A stretch of DNA of 64,000 nt from Morchella semilibera. Its lineage: Eukaryota > Ascomycota > Pezizomycetes > Pezizales > Morchellaceae. The stretch is taken from the NCBI GenBank assembly GCA_009192285.1, contig CM018603.1, forward strand, positions 1,397,304 through 1,461,303. The letters run 5' to 3'. The position numbers and the translations under genes are program-made. Under the pieces are notes generated by a model that ran no database searches, was not told where the DNA came from, and was given only the letters and a program-made list of their open reading frames with translations. This document shows, piece by piece, positions 12,241 through 23,439 of the stretch. The first letter of the stretch is position 1. Each line of letters opens with the position of its first letter.

Positions 12241-12431
12241 ATAAATTAATTTTTAATTAATTGCATATCTCTTTAGCGGAGTAAATTTGTAGGTATTGTA
12301 TTTTTGGGGGCAGGTTTTGGGCAGCAGTTGTTTTGGGATCAGGGTTCGGGTACTCTGCCAGTCTATGTACTTGCACACTGCTAGTCTCAATATGCTTGCG
12401 AATATGAATTGGTGTGTGGAAATATCAAAGA

Positions 12432-12545
12432 GGTTTGCAGAATTGTATAGGTTGCGGAATTGTATAGGTTGCGGAATTGTATAGGTTGCGGAATTGTATA
12501 GGTCGCGGAATTGTATAGGTTGCGGATTTTTATAGGTGCGGATTA
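12432..12545. repeat. 17-bp minisatellite
   Basis: About seven copies of GCGGAATTGTATAGGTT stand head to tail with few mismatches. The word is related to the TTGCGGAATT repeats at 11995-12240, so this is probably a local re-expansion of one variant. Confidence 0.85.
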
Positions 12546-12569
12546 GTCTGGCTTGCGCATTTGTATTAT

Positions 12570-12720
12570 AGGGCTTTCTGGTGGGGTGTCCTCAGGGTTA
12601 AGGTTAACAGAAAATGGCGAGGTGCTTCGCAATGAGCAAAAGTCAATCCCAAGCTGACTGTACTGCACCTTTTACTTTGTAACAAGAGGGTAAGAGAGGC
12701 CGTACAGCGCTATTATATGG
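12570..12720. repeat. Dispersed repeat, copy 1 (copy 2 at 16465-16600)
   Basis: The order of words TCTGGTGgGGTGTC, AGGGTTAAGGT, AGGTGcTTCGC, GCACCTTT and GTAAGAG is shared with 16465-16600. The two are strongly diverged, which points to an old dispersed element. No ends or coding potential are visible. Confidence 0.5.
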
Positions 12721-13616
12721 GCTTTTTGAGGGGTGACCTTAGGGTTAGAATTGCATTTGTATGAGTGACTATTATGAGACCTCATTTTACACCAAAAATC
12801 ATTAATCTAGAGTCGATTTTTGAAATTCTTGAAAGAGTGAAATCAATTTCTGTTTTTTCCTGCTGTACAGCCAGTATTTACAGTCTCAAAATAGAGAATA
12901 GTGCCTGCTTATCTATAAAACAGAAATTCGCATTTTTCATTTTCATGCCATACAGGCGTGAATACGTAGGTTGCATTTATCATAAAAGACTGTACAGCAA
13001 TCGTTTTCAAATTCTTGATATTCCGCATGCCCCTATCCAGTATCCGCTCAATGATTGCTTATATCAAAAGTGGCGCTGTACACTCACCTAATACACAAAC
13101 AGAATCTGAGTCACCCAACTGTACTGCAGCTCTCTGCAAATCAACAAATAAAAGAATGATGTAGTACTGCCACAGCTTCTGCAAGCGAAATGACGCTCGT
13201 CTGCTGTACAGCTTCACATACTTATCAGCTATTTAAGATCTTGCCCCGTACTACAATATTAAGGATTTTTCTCATCGTGCAAACAGTGGAGTACAGCATT
13301 GTGCATTGTTTTCGCTAATCCCTTCAGAGCCAGTACATGAGGCCTATAACAAAACTGAAAATCTACTTACCTGCTGTATAGCCCGATTCTTTATTATAAA
13401 TCATATTAGACGGTAGGGGCGATAACAGGAAATATCGTAATTAATATGTAAGGACCATCGAAAGTGTGTAGCTGCTTCTCCTGTATCTGTAAAGTGGCCC
13501 TCAACTTCTCAGAGTCATCTTTACGCAATCCTGTTCAGCCGTCTATACGAGTTTTGTGACGATTACTTATAAGCCTGTACAGCAGCTTTTGCAATCTTAT
13601 TATAGATGTTTTTATG

Positions 13617-14625
13617 CTGTACAGGTACTCAAAGTAATTATATAAATGTAGTTCAGGTTGCTGTACAGGCGGTACATGATATTGTGGGAAGCGAATAAGT
13701 GGTGCTGTATAGGCAGTTTAATATAATATGGGAAGCGAATGATTGAACCTGTACAGGCAGTATATGATATTGTAGTAGGCAAAGGGAAGGTGCTGTACAG
13801 GTGGTATAAATAATATAGGAAACAGATGAGTGGTGCAGTACAGGCATTGTAAGATAATATGCGAAGCAGATTGGTAGTGCTGTACAGGCGATTTAATATA
13901 ATGTGGAAAGCGTATGAGTGGTACTGCACAGGCGTAATCGCATGTTGTAGGAAGCGAATGAATAGTGCTGTACAGGCAGCATCGTGTATTGAGAAAAGTT
14001 AGTAAGAAATGCTGTACAGGCGGTTAATATACACAGGGAAGTTAATAGATGGTCCTGTACAGGCAGTTTAATATAATGTGAGAAGTGAATGAATGGTGCT
14101 GTACAGGCAGTATCGCATGTTGAGAAATGCTAATAAGTAGTGCTGTACAGGTAGTAAATAATATAGTTGGAAGCGAATAAATAGTGCTGTACAGGCGGTT
14201 AATTGATATGGAATGCGTATAAGTGGTACTGTACAGGCGTGTAGCATACTATGGGAAGCGTATAGGTGGTGCTGTACAGGCAGTTTAATATAGTGTTGGA
14301 GGTGAATGAATAGTGCTGTACAGGCAGTAAAGAACATAGTTGGAAGCGGATAAGTAGTGCTGTACAGGCGGTTTAATATATTTGGGGAAGTTAATATATG
14401 GTGCTGTACAGGCAGTGAAGAATATGATGAGCGGCGAATAAGTAGTGCTGTACAGGTGGATCAATATATTCGGAGAAGTTAATAGATGGTGCTGTACAGG
14501 CAGTATAGAATATTATGGGAAGTGAACAAGAGATGCTGTAGAGGCAGTATATGATATTCTGTGGAGCCAATAGATAGTGGTGTACAGGCAGTATATAATA
14601 TTGTGGGAGGCAAATGAATGATGGT
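13617..14625. repeat. 44-bp minisatellite, about 23 units, core CTGTACAGG
   Basis: The core CTGTACAGG recurs at 13661, 13705, 13749, 13793, 13836, 13880, 13924, 13968, 14012, 14055, 14099, 14143, 14187, 14229, 14272, 14316, 14360, 14404, 14448, 14492, 14536 and 14580, mostly exactly 44 bp apart. The core is far better conserved than the intervening A/T-rich part (…GGGAAGCGAATRAGTG…). The eight bases CTGTACAG are a perfect palindrome. It is a eukaryotic minisatellite, not a CRISPR array: the spacers are related to one another. Confidence 0.9.
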
Positions 14626-14639
14626 ACTCTTGGAAATTT

Positions 14640-15540
14640 TTAGAGCTAAAAAGGGACCGGGAGTGCAAGCACCGTTCAATTGATAACGCCGATCTCTTAG
14701 ATATAAGGTAAACAGGGCCCCCTTGATCATTCTGTCCACTCAGAATTTTAATATCTTGTGCGGTTGTTGAGATTGCGAGGGGGTGGTGGTCGTGCGTCAA
14801 ATTCAGTCTCGGCATGCATATGGAGGCAGGGTAACCTAAATCATTGAGTTAGGTAGGGTAACTCAAGGCAGGTAACCACCCACATTCACCACCAATAATC
14901 CAATGAATCCTAGGAACCCAGACTGAATTCTCGTATCTCGTAGCAATCAATTCATCCTAAACTATTGGGGGAAGGATAGGAATCCATACGGGAAGCCTAG
15001 GAATCACCGTGAGAGGTAGGAACAGGGTGCAGATAAGATAAAAAAGTCCTAGCGATCCTTTGACGTCACCAAATCTCCAATAGCCCATCTCACAGTCGCT
15101 CTGAGACTAGCGGTCTTGCACTATCACGATACTGCTGATGATACCGGTAGTTGCTGCAATTAAGCAATTATTCAGGTATTACTCTACCATGTCCCATTTC
15201 ACTTATAAGATTCCCTGCGAGTTTTCGGCAACCTCATATCATGCCGATCGTGTATATCTGTCTCGCAGTTATCAGTGATATAAAAACTCTGTTTCTTTAA
15301 CCAAACGTGGTTTTATAGGGCTCTCGGGTAAGTGAAAATTCTCCTGGAGAGCTCCTTTATCACCGTGATAATACTGATTGTTCATATCATTTACTGTTAT
15401 GCGGTGACGATGGCCATACCGGCTTCGCGTAACCTGCTATCATAAATCCGACAGCACCGGGTGATCCGGGATGAAAGAACGGTGTAATCTATATGTCCTG
15501 GCAGAATGGGTCCACGATTTCCACCCTGGAAATCATTTAT
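14640..15540. other. Intergenic, nothing recognised
   Basis: No open frame with recognisable content and no repeat shared with other parts of the window was found between the minisatellite and the 13-bp tandem repeat. Confidence 0.5.
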
Positions 15541-15692
15541 GCGACATCCACATAAGCGACATCTACAAGCGACACATACAAGCGACACATACAAGCGACA
15601 CATACAAGCGACACATACAAGCGACACATACAAGCGACACATACAAGCGACACATACAAGTGACACATACAACAGTGTATGCGACACATACA
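15541..15692. repeat. 13-bp tandem repeat (AAGCGACACATAC)n
   Basis: About ten head-to-tail copies, near perfect in the middle and degenerate at both ends. Because 13 is not a multiple of three, translations cycle through all frames with a 13-residue period and are not proteins. Confidence 0.9.
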
Positions 15693-15742
15693 TGAGATAT
15701 ATTTCTTACGTATTTATCAGCAAGCTTGCTTGCCCTAGCGTC

Positions 15743-15840
15743 CTCCTCCTTCACCTCCACCTCCCTCTCCATCTCCATCTCCACCTCCACCTCCACCTCC
15801 ATCTCCACCTCCATCTCCACCTCCACCTCGAGTATCTCCA
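15743..15840. repeat. Hexamer/trimer microsatellite (CTCCAC/CTCCAT)n
   Basis: A pyrimidine-rich array of CTCCAC and CTCCAT units. It ends in CTCGAGTATCTCC, a word shared with 24392-24404 and, inverted, with 17568-17580. Confidence 0.85.
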
Positions 15841-16024
15841 TACCTCTATATTTCAGCACACATGCTAACGTCTCTACACAGAGTTCTGTCAAAACCCCAC
15901 CCCTACTACGCCCCGCAATCGTGTACCTCTTGCACCCCCACCATACAAAATCCTGAGGACAGCTCGCATCACACACATACAAAATACTGTCACGCTGGAC
16001 GACTACAGGTCGCATATAAATTCA

Positions 16025-16360
16025 ACGCACCCCCCAGCACCCACCACCAGCACCACCACTACTACCACCAAAATTAAGCAAGGCACCCACCCCACCACCA
16101 CTACCATCACTATCAAAATTAAGCGAGACACCACACCACCACCACCACCACCACCACCACTACCTCTACACCCATCGCGTCCACCACCACCATCAACCCC
16201 AGCACAATCAATTGAGTCCACTACCCCCCACCACCACCCCTACTACCTCCACCATCATTACCACCCCACTGATCGCACCCACCACCACTAAGCGAGCCAC
16301 CATACCACCGCATACTACCACTACCCACCACCATCACCAGTACCACTAGCACTAAACCTG
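16025..16360. repeat. CAC-rich microsatellite region
   Basis: Interrupted (CAC)n and (CCA)n runs with scattered AAAATTAAGCGAGrCACC words. The same words occur in the CAC-rich parts of the 25.8-31.2 kb duplication and at 23105-23150, so this is a family of related repeats. Confidence 0.8.
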
Positions 16361-17149
16361 CGCCTGAGAAAGACTGCTATAATATGTTCGCGCATTGGAA
16401 TGGGATTGATGTTGGCGTTTGAATATGACTCTGGGGGTATGGAAATAAGTATTATACCGGTTTCTGGTGAGGTGTCTATAGGGTTAAGGTCAGCTAAATA
16501 ATGAGGTGTTTCGCGAGGAGCCAAAAATTGTTCCAAGATGATAGCACGGCACCTTTGCTTTTGTAATTAGAGAGTAAGAGTGATAGTACGGCGCTGTTTC
16601 CCTCAAGCTATATTACCCAAAGACCACTGTACGGTATCTTAATATCAGTATCCAACAATCAGGATGGCTCCTACCCTAATGACACCGCGATTACCACCCC
16701 CGGAAGTCGCTCTGGCGTGGCAGTACCCATCCCCACAAATACGACCACATATGACGACCTCGCTTAACCACATCCTGAAGTATCTCTATACTAGACAGGC
16801 AGTCAGGCAGGCAGAGAGGACGACAGGCATGGTGGGCGGAAGGCAGGGGGCGGTAGGCAGAGGGAAGGGCGAGTGATAATCCAGGATCGCGGCTTCACCG
16901 CCACCCCCGCCTCCACCTACAAAATAGGTTTTTTCACTGCTGTCAGCGCTTAGAATCGGGCCTTGATGAATCTAAACATGTTTTTTTTTTGCTTTTTAGA
17001 CTCTCAGAGGCATTCCCCTAACATGTCCACCTGCACAAAATCAGCGCTCAGAATCGTGCTCTATGCCCAGAAACATGGTTTTTAGACTCCAGTAGGCGCT
17101 TGGAATCGTGCTCAGATTTATGCTTTTTTGACATTTAGCACTGCCCCTG

Positions 17150-17660
17150 CGCCTGTATCACGCATCAGCAAAAAATAGGGTTGCGTCTTGTGGCGGTCAT
17201 GACAGAACCTTGACACTAATTTTTGCTGGGAATTGACAGTTCAGGTGATTAACGGTACATCGTTTATTTGATCGCACGTAATTCTATGTAAGTCTATGTA
17301 TAAATATATACCTGCGCGACTGCCTGTGCGACTGTCCCTGCGCCTAACCGCGCGCCCACCTCCTACCTGCAGAAGTAGTCGTTTCGGGCGTGTCCATGGC
17401 GTTGATTTGGGCATGCCAATGGCGCCGATTCGGGCATGCCCATGGCGCCGATTCGGGCGTGTCCATGGCGTGGATTTGGGCGTGTCCATGGCCTGGATTT
17501 GGGCGTGGGTTTGGGCATAGGACTCTATATAGACATTAGTATAGCTTCGGAATATGGGTAGGGAGGTACTCGAGATAGGGACGGATGTAGAGGAGAAGAT
17601 GGAGGACCTGGAAACTGCGCCAAGAATGACATGATGGACGGGCTAGTCCCGATCGGGCTT
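17150..17660 (-). repeat. Dispersed non-coding repeat with internal CCATGG units, inverted copy
   Basis: This is the reverse complement of 24215-24790. Shared landmarks are CACAAGACGCAACCC, a GC-rich run near 17320-17375, tandem GTCCATGGCG units (17390-17510), CTCTATATAGACATTAG, ACTCGAGATAG and CTGGAAACTGCGCCAAG followed by TAGTCCCGATCGGG. No protein-coding frame is conserved between the copies. It is probably a non-autonomous mobile element or an old duplicated segment. Confidence 0.6.
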
Positions 17661-18351
17661 AGCATCCTCTGGAATATTACTTTTCTGCCGGCGTATCACA
17701 TTTAGGACGAAATAGGACCTGTCACTCCCAGGATGAGGTTAGACGAGCTTAGACGAGCTAAATGTGACCTGTCACTCTTTAGAGGCGCAAGACGCACAAG
17801 ACGCACCCAGACGAAGATTTTTTGATATCTGCGTCTTGGGGGTCATTTATGTGAGAACCCAGTTTAAAAGTGATGCCGGCTCACAAGTGGGAGCCAAAGT
17901 GATATATAATCCACTCCGTAGTGGGAGCTAGTGTATTGGTATTGATGCTAACTAAAAATATTTCCTAAAATACTAGCGGTACCCCTACAGTCGATTTACC
18001 TGTCCCACTCACCAAAGGAGGAGGGACCTGAAGTTTCTACGCTGATAAAGAGATCATCTTTATAAGAGGTAAAACCGTTATAGCAAGCCTTCGCTGCACC
18101 CCCCTGGACTAGGGAATCAAAAATAGCAAAATGGAGTGTGTGAGAGCGATCATTACACGTGAAGGTAGCATTGCATAATTATCATATCCCGCGCGCGTTA
18201 CAAAGTATATGATCACATTGAGACCAAGAGCCAAAGTCCACCAAGTTAAAAGAAAAGAGATAAGAAAGAGAGAGAGCAGCCACGAACAAAGCAAAATCCC
18301 CTCACCAATCCGATAAGCACATACATGTTAATAGGGTGCAGAGAACGCGTG
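17661..18351. other. Intergenic, nothing recognised
   Basis: Contains short direct repeats (TTAGACGAGC twice near 17740 and AAGACGCAC near 17790) but no gene or RNA I can support. Confidence 0.4.
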
Positions 18352-20454
18352 CTAAAAGTGGGGGAAGTATTCCTCCCACAGCGTGGTGTTAAAAGAACCA
18401 TGGGGAAGGCTCCTAAGGCTCACGACAGACTCCGCGAAGAGATATAATCGCCCAAGCACAACAGGGCCAATAATTGCGATATATAAGAAGGTCATTGTTA
18501 CAACGATCATTGACCCTACTATTATATTACTAGAACGCCGGGATAGCCCATTGCGCACCAGGAAAAGGCGAATGCGTCTAGGGAGGTGTCAAACCACACA
18601 ATAGCGGATTTGAATGCGGGAGAACTATTCATCAGTGCCCAGAAAAGCAAAGCGCATGCAGGGACGACACCGATCACGACGGAGGATATCCGCCAAAGCA
18701 GGCGTTCCACGGGCGATGGAAAATGTGTATTCCAGGCAGCTGCGTGGCAGCCGCCGTATACAAGTAGGATGGCAATGGCAGGAAAATATATTTGACACAT
18801 AGATGTCCTCGAAGGCTTTATACGACTCAAAAACAGAGACGAGTCTAATTAAGCGAATCCGACGTAATCTAGGTCGCTTGCCGTCCTCGTACGCTTTGGC
18901 AGCCCGTCTGAAAAAGTCGAGGGTGTCGGGGGACATGGGATAATTCCAGATGGTGTCCCCATGGTTGCGGATGCGGACAGATCCAAGGTCGAGAATCTCC
19001 CCCCTCGGACTATCAAACGTTCAGGATCGTCCATCCAAATGTCGGATGAGTTTTTCTCGGAATATTGCTACTAGTATTATTTGCGGTCCCAGCATATCTT
19101 CGAACTCCTGGCCAAGAAAGAGGACGCTCTTTGTCGTGGGTAAAGGACGTACAAACTTAAATTCCACCTCTGCAAGTGTCATTTCAGTAATAGCCCCAAC
19201 AGGAGATCGCTCGCATGCATGCACTTACCAGGTGTCCTTCTCCGTCCCCTTCCCCTTCATCTTCCTCCTCTCCGTCTCCTTCTCCTTCTTCTCCTTCTCC
19301 TTCTTCTTCGTCCTCTCCCTCTTCTTCTCCCTCATCCCCCACCACCACCTCCAAATATTTATTAGTGTTCAGAGCATTTATGCCTGGACAGTACTCGCGA
19401 TTTCCCCCCACAACCTCAAGACATAACCTCTCCGGGTCACTAGTGATGCCGATCGGAAGAGGCTCGCCCACGTCCTGCGGCTTGTTGAACCAGAAGCCGT
19501 ACATCCCGATGGTACAAATGACGTGCATGGCAACGTGGATCTCCAGTAGGGGTGACGGGTAGACCGCTGGCCTTGCGAATGATGCACTGCATCAACATCC
19601 ACAATGCTTGCACACATACCAATGTCTTTCCCAGCATCTCCGCTTTGCCCTTGTCTTCGACTTCACGAAAGTGTACAAGCTCTCGCCCTATAATCATCTC
19701 CTCTTCCTCCTCTTCCTCCTTCTCCTCCCCCTCCGTCTTCTCGGCTTGTTGAAGCTCCTCGGGTTCTCTCCCAGCGGGGGCTATAGGACCCCTCCCTATC
19801 CTCTCCCTCCAGCTCGGAACAACCCGGGTCGACATCGGATTCAATTGCTTCGACAGTTTCTTCCGTCTTGGTTGCTTTGACCGCCGCTCCCTGCGCTAGT
19901 TTCCTTATCTTTTCCACTCCAAGTACTTCCCCTCTGATGCTGGTGCGCGCCAGCTGGAGGTAAGCATCCGCGCTGAGAATATTGCGAATGACGCCTGGCA
20001 CTTTATGCGCCGGTGCCACCGAGACGCCTCCCATAGTCACAAAGAACGCACCGTTCATACGAAGAGTATCCTCCTCGCTGTTGGGCGTTATTCCGTAAAG
20101 CTCGCACCACTTCCGGTGAAACCTTTGAGCCTGCTGCCACTGGTAGAACGCGAGTGCGAGTATGATCTCCGGCGCAAGCATCCCGATCATGACAAAGAAA
20201 AGCCTATTTACCAGCTTCCGCAAAGGCGAGGCATTTGGGATTATGTTTGGATGGATGGCTGTCCAGACGCAAAGAGCGAGAGTCAAGCCTGAGCTAAGGA
20301 TGATGCTAAAGGTGCCCCGCACCGTTGGCTCCGTCTTCCATCCCGGGTCGGCGACCGGGGTGTCGCTGGTAGTGGTGATGGTGTTTGGAGTAGGAGCCGC
20401 CAGTGAATATGCAACCTGCCAGGCAAAGGAGGCAAGGATGGCTGCGTTGGCCAT
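18352..20454 (-). pseudogene. Decayed multi-pass membrane protein gene, conserved ascomycete type
   Basis: Read leftwards from the ATG at 20454 (MANAAILASFAWQ). In order: TVRGTFSIILSSGLTLALCV and WTAIHPNI, a membrane segment, a Glu-rich low-complexity linker, LGKTLVCVQALWMLMQCI then RKASGLPVT, HVICTIGMYGFWFNKP, a second acidic linker, VYGGCHAAAWNTHFPSP then ERLLWRI, and a C-terminal membrane segment ending EYFPHF at 18352. This order matches a family of uncharacterised ascomycete membrane proteins as I know it. One good intron fits (GTAAGT at 19228 to a tandem CAGAG acceptor near 19168). The frame changes without a plausible intron in the first acidic linker, near 19555 (one extra C), near 19000-19020 (a G-run), near 18780 and near 18545. 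It is therefore a pseudogene or an error-rich stretch of sequence. Function unknown. Confidence 0.65.
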
Positions 20455-21145
20455 TGAGCTACTGTCTGGCTCCGGGGTTGTTCTGGGTAATAATAGCAAT
20501 TATTATTGGTATCCGGTTTCGATTGGGTTTCCTATATGGCTGTAGGCAAATCAGTATATATCTTATACATGTATGGGTCAAGCGCCGAAAACAAAACTCG
20601 CAACGGCAGAATGCCGTATTAATATATCCCCCTCATCCGTACTTCTTACATTTTCTTCACAGCACGAGAAACATTCACGACCTGCTGGGGAAGTAACTCA
20701 CCTAGTTGAAAGGATTCTCACTTGGAGATTGCGTTGCGATAGCCCACGCACGGTAGCATATAGGGGGTACACTAACGAGGATGGCATCGAGTGGTGTTAT
20801 ATATAATTTATCTAGCTATTATTGGCGAACTTTGGCATGGTGGAACTACGCAGTGAGTGGGAGGACAGCTCGACAAACTCTGCTCAGACCCAGCTGGATA
20901 TGCGGTAGAGCAATCCAGATTCCAGTCCTGTCGTGTCATGTTGTTAGTGGAGTTTCACTCGATCGCTAACTGAGCAGGCACTTGGTGTGTTTGGATTATT
21001 GGACCGTACGGGCCTGAGGGCATCACAGACAAGGATCGCTCTCCGGGATGGGCCCAATCCTGTGGTTTCATGATTACTCGGGTGCAGGAGAAAGCACCAG
21101 AAAATGGAATAAGGTTTGTTTGGGTGAGACATATGGCGCACCACC

Positions 21146-21288
21146 AATACCGCATTAATTGAGAAAATTCGTTGCGCTGCAGCAGGGGTATGAGCCAACC
21201 AGAGGCAGGATTTGGACGCCAATATGCAAGATTTGGTAGAGAAGACCCCTGCTGCAGCGCAACGAATTTTCTCAATTAATGCGGTATT
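21146..21288. repeat. Perfect 44-bp inverted repeat with 55-bp loop
   Basis: The arm 21146-21189 (AATACCGCATTAATTGAG…) is the exact reverse complement of 21245-21288. Perfect identity implies a young palindromic element or one kept homogeneous. It lies 125 bp left of the Tc1 element but shares no sequence with that element's terminal repeats. No clear target-site duplication is seen. Confidence 0.9.
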
Positions 21289-21413
21289 TGCTTCTTTTAG
21301 GGGGGCACCAATCGACAGACAGAGGGGTAAGTAGCTGTTCTAAAGGGGACGAGTAATGCAATACTCCGCAGGGTACAGGTTGTGGTGGTAGAAGCTGCGG
21401 GGTATGTATTGTA

Positions 21414-21453
21414 CAAGGCTCCGGCATAAGGTGATCGGACGGTCAGGGTCTGT
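21414..21453. repeat. Left terminal inverted repeat of the Tc1-like element
   Basis: The first 36 bases match the reverse complement of the right end exactly; the match continues three more bases after one mismatch. It is the expected transposase binding and cleavage site. Confidence 0.9.
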
Positions 21454-21722
21454 ATTCAGGATCGGGTAGAACCCTGAGGGCAAGAAGTACAGAACAACCC
21501 CCTCGGACCGTTGAAGCATGCCGTTGCATTATGAAAAAAACCAGTTTTCTTCAAACTACGTAGGTAGAGTTCAAACAAAAAATCAAGTTTTGATAAAGGA
21601 AAGAAAATTATCAGGTATCAACGCTTGCCCCGTATCCATTACTTTGATATTTCTAGAGGTATAAAGGGAAGAGAAAACCCGCCACTAATGTGAGCTCCCA
21701 ATCTTCAACTCAACAGTCAACC

Positions 21723-22863
21723 ATGGATTCTACTAGCAAATCTTTACCTCTTCGTGTTGAACTATCTTATAGTGTTCGCTCTAAGATTAGAGCACTTAGG
21801 AACATAGCACTTTGGCCCTTTAGAAAAATTGGTACTGAGTTTGGAGTCCCTTTATCGACTGTGTTTAGTATTTGTCAACAACCCTCTACTCCCCACCGTC
21901 GCAAAATCGGTAGACCTCCTGTCATCACCCCAGCGATTAGACAAAAACTGGTTGAGCATGCAACTGCTTCACAAGCAAATCGACGTAAAACTTTCCTGCA
22001 GATTGCGACGGATGTTGCAGATATCACTGGTATCCCCACGTCAACGAACGAACGTACAATCAGAAAAGCATTTGCAGACGAAGGATACCACCGACGGGTT
22101 GCCCGTGTTAAGCCTTTTCTCTCAATCTCTGCAAAAGTCAAACGTATGAATTGGGCCAATAGTATCCATGACTGGAGTATTGCAGATTTTCAGAAGGTTA
22201 TTTGGACAGATGAGTGTGCATTTAATGTCGGTGGTTTTGCTGGAAATACATGGGTTACAAGAAAACCCGGAGAAGAGTACCTAGAGGACTGTTTAGTACC
22301 CAAATTCCGAAAATTACAAACCATTATGGTATGGGGCTGTATCTACGGTATGTTTCATAAACCCCCCAAAATATTAATCAAAACTAATACTTTATATAGG
22401 CAACAGAAAAGGACCGCTTGTGTTTTGGGATAAAGCATGGGGTCCTACTCTTAACGGACCGCGTTACTGTGAGAGGATTGTAAAGCCCCACCTCTTTCCG
22501 TTCTGGCAACACCTGTCCCAAACCCAGCCAGTTTTTAAATCAGACTACATATACATCATGCATGATGGTGCTCCTCCACACCGTGCAAGGTACACTGCAG
22601 CAGTCCTATGTGAGTTGGGAATTTCCGGGTATTTTTTTGACTGGCCTGGAAACTCACCTGATTGTAACCCTATTGAGAATATCTGGCGCATTATGAAAGA
22701 CAAGATTAGTCGGCGTTGTTGTACCACAAATGCTACCCTCAGAATTGCGATTCAGGAAGAATGGGATGCAATCACTTCTGAGGAGATTGCCTCTCTAGTT
22801 AATTCCCTACCAGAACGTGTTAAGGCAGTCCGCACTGTGAATGGTGGCCATACAAAATATTGA
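21723..22863 (+). CDS. Tc1-like transposase
   Basis: Exons 21723-22347 and 22400-22863; the 52-nt intron (GTATGT…TATAG) rejoins WGCIYG to NRKGPLVFWDKAW in frame, giving 362 residues. The start is the first in-frame ATG; upstream is an ATG directly followed by TGA. The N-terminal part has a helix-turn-helix-like segment (IGTEFGVPLSTVFSICQQ) and a GRPPVIT hinge. The catalytic triad reads Asp163 (WTDECAF), Asp264 (MHDGAPPH) and Glu301 (NPIENIW). There are 36 residues between the second Asp and the Glu, against 34 in classic Tc1/impala. It ends HTKY. The enzyme would excise and reinsert the element at TA sites in the nucleus. No stop or frameshift is present. Confidence 0.92.
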
Positions 22864-22931
22864 TAGTTTTTCACTTTTCCTTAGCCACTCGTTCATGTAT
22901 ACTAGGAAAATCATACTCGCTTAGTTTTAAG

Positions 22932-22971
22932 ACAAACCCTGACCGTCCGATCACCTTATGCCGGAGCCTTG
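22932..22971. repeat. Right terminal inverted repeat of the Tc1-like element
   Basis: Reverse complement of the left end, followed directly by the TA duplication. Confidence 0.9.
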
Positions 22972-23291
22972 TACTCTAGGTAACGATAGAGACGATAAGG
23001 AGGTCCTGCACCGATTCCGGGAACCGCGCTAGCGCATGCCAGCAGCATCTTCCTATCCCGGCTTAGCGACTGACCCGAGTCCTGCGACCGACCCACCACT
23101 CCACCAAATTAAGCGAGACACACCCACACACCCACACACCCACACACCCACCGCTACTCTATCGCCAGGCGAGGGGTTGGTTCTGATTTCTAAACTTCAG
23201 CAACCTGGAATGCAGTAATATGATTGGTTGTTCGTGAGCCTTGCTAGAAAATCTAGAGTAGGCTCTAAATTTTCTACGGGAAGTCATCTAT

Positions 23292-23410
23292 TAGGCCCTT
23301 TGCACAAAAGACTCCAGAATCCTTTTCTACCTGTGTGATTGGTTGATGGGAGATAGGCACCAATCAAGTTACCGAAAAAAGACTCTGGAGTCTTTTGCGC
23401 AAAGGGCCTA
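23292..23410. mobile_element. Small palindromic MITE-like element
   Basis: The ends GGCCCTTTGC…AAAAGACTCC are inverted at the other side (GGAGTCTTTTGCGCAAAGGGCC), and the inner GATTGGTTGAT/ACCAATCAA words extend the palindrome. TATTA flanks both ends, which could be a 5-bp target duplication. No coding capacity. Confidence 0.75.
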
Positions 23411-23439
23411 TTATGATGAAACTGAAAAAGACCTAAACA

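Larger units (their letters stand above)
21414..22971 (+). mobile_element. Tc1-like DNA transposon, apparently intact
   Basis: The 1,558-bp element has terminal inverted repeats of about 40 bp (21414-21453 and 22932-22971, starting CAAGGCTCCGGCATAAGG) that differ at one position. It is flanked by TA on both sides (21412-21413 and 22972-22973), the Tc1/mariner target duplication. It carries one transposase gene with one intron and no disruption. Matching ends and an intact gene indicate recent activity. Confidence 0.92.

Noticed and set aside
13617-14625. CRISPR-like array
   Set aside because: Regular spacing is present, but spacers are related to each other, the constant part is only about 9 bp, and the surrounding genes are eukaryotic.
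15541-15692. Coding repeat YKRHIQATHTSDT
   Set aside because: The 13-bp period runs through all three frames, so every frame gives a periodic peptide; no gene context.
18521-18550. 29-nt intron joining the last two parts of the membrane gene
   Set aside because: It would restore frame but is shorter than the shortest introns otherwise seen here (52 nt), so a frame break is more likely.
20881-20965. Possible tRNA (GCGGTAGAGC with GATTCCAGTCC)
   Set aside because: B-box-like text is poor and I could not fold a cloverleaf.
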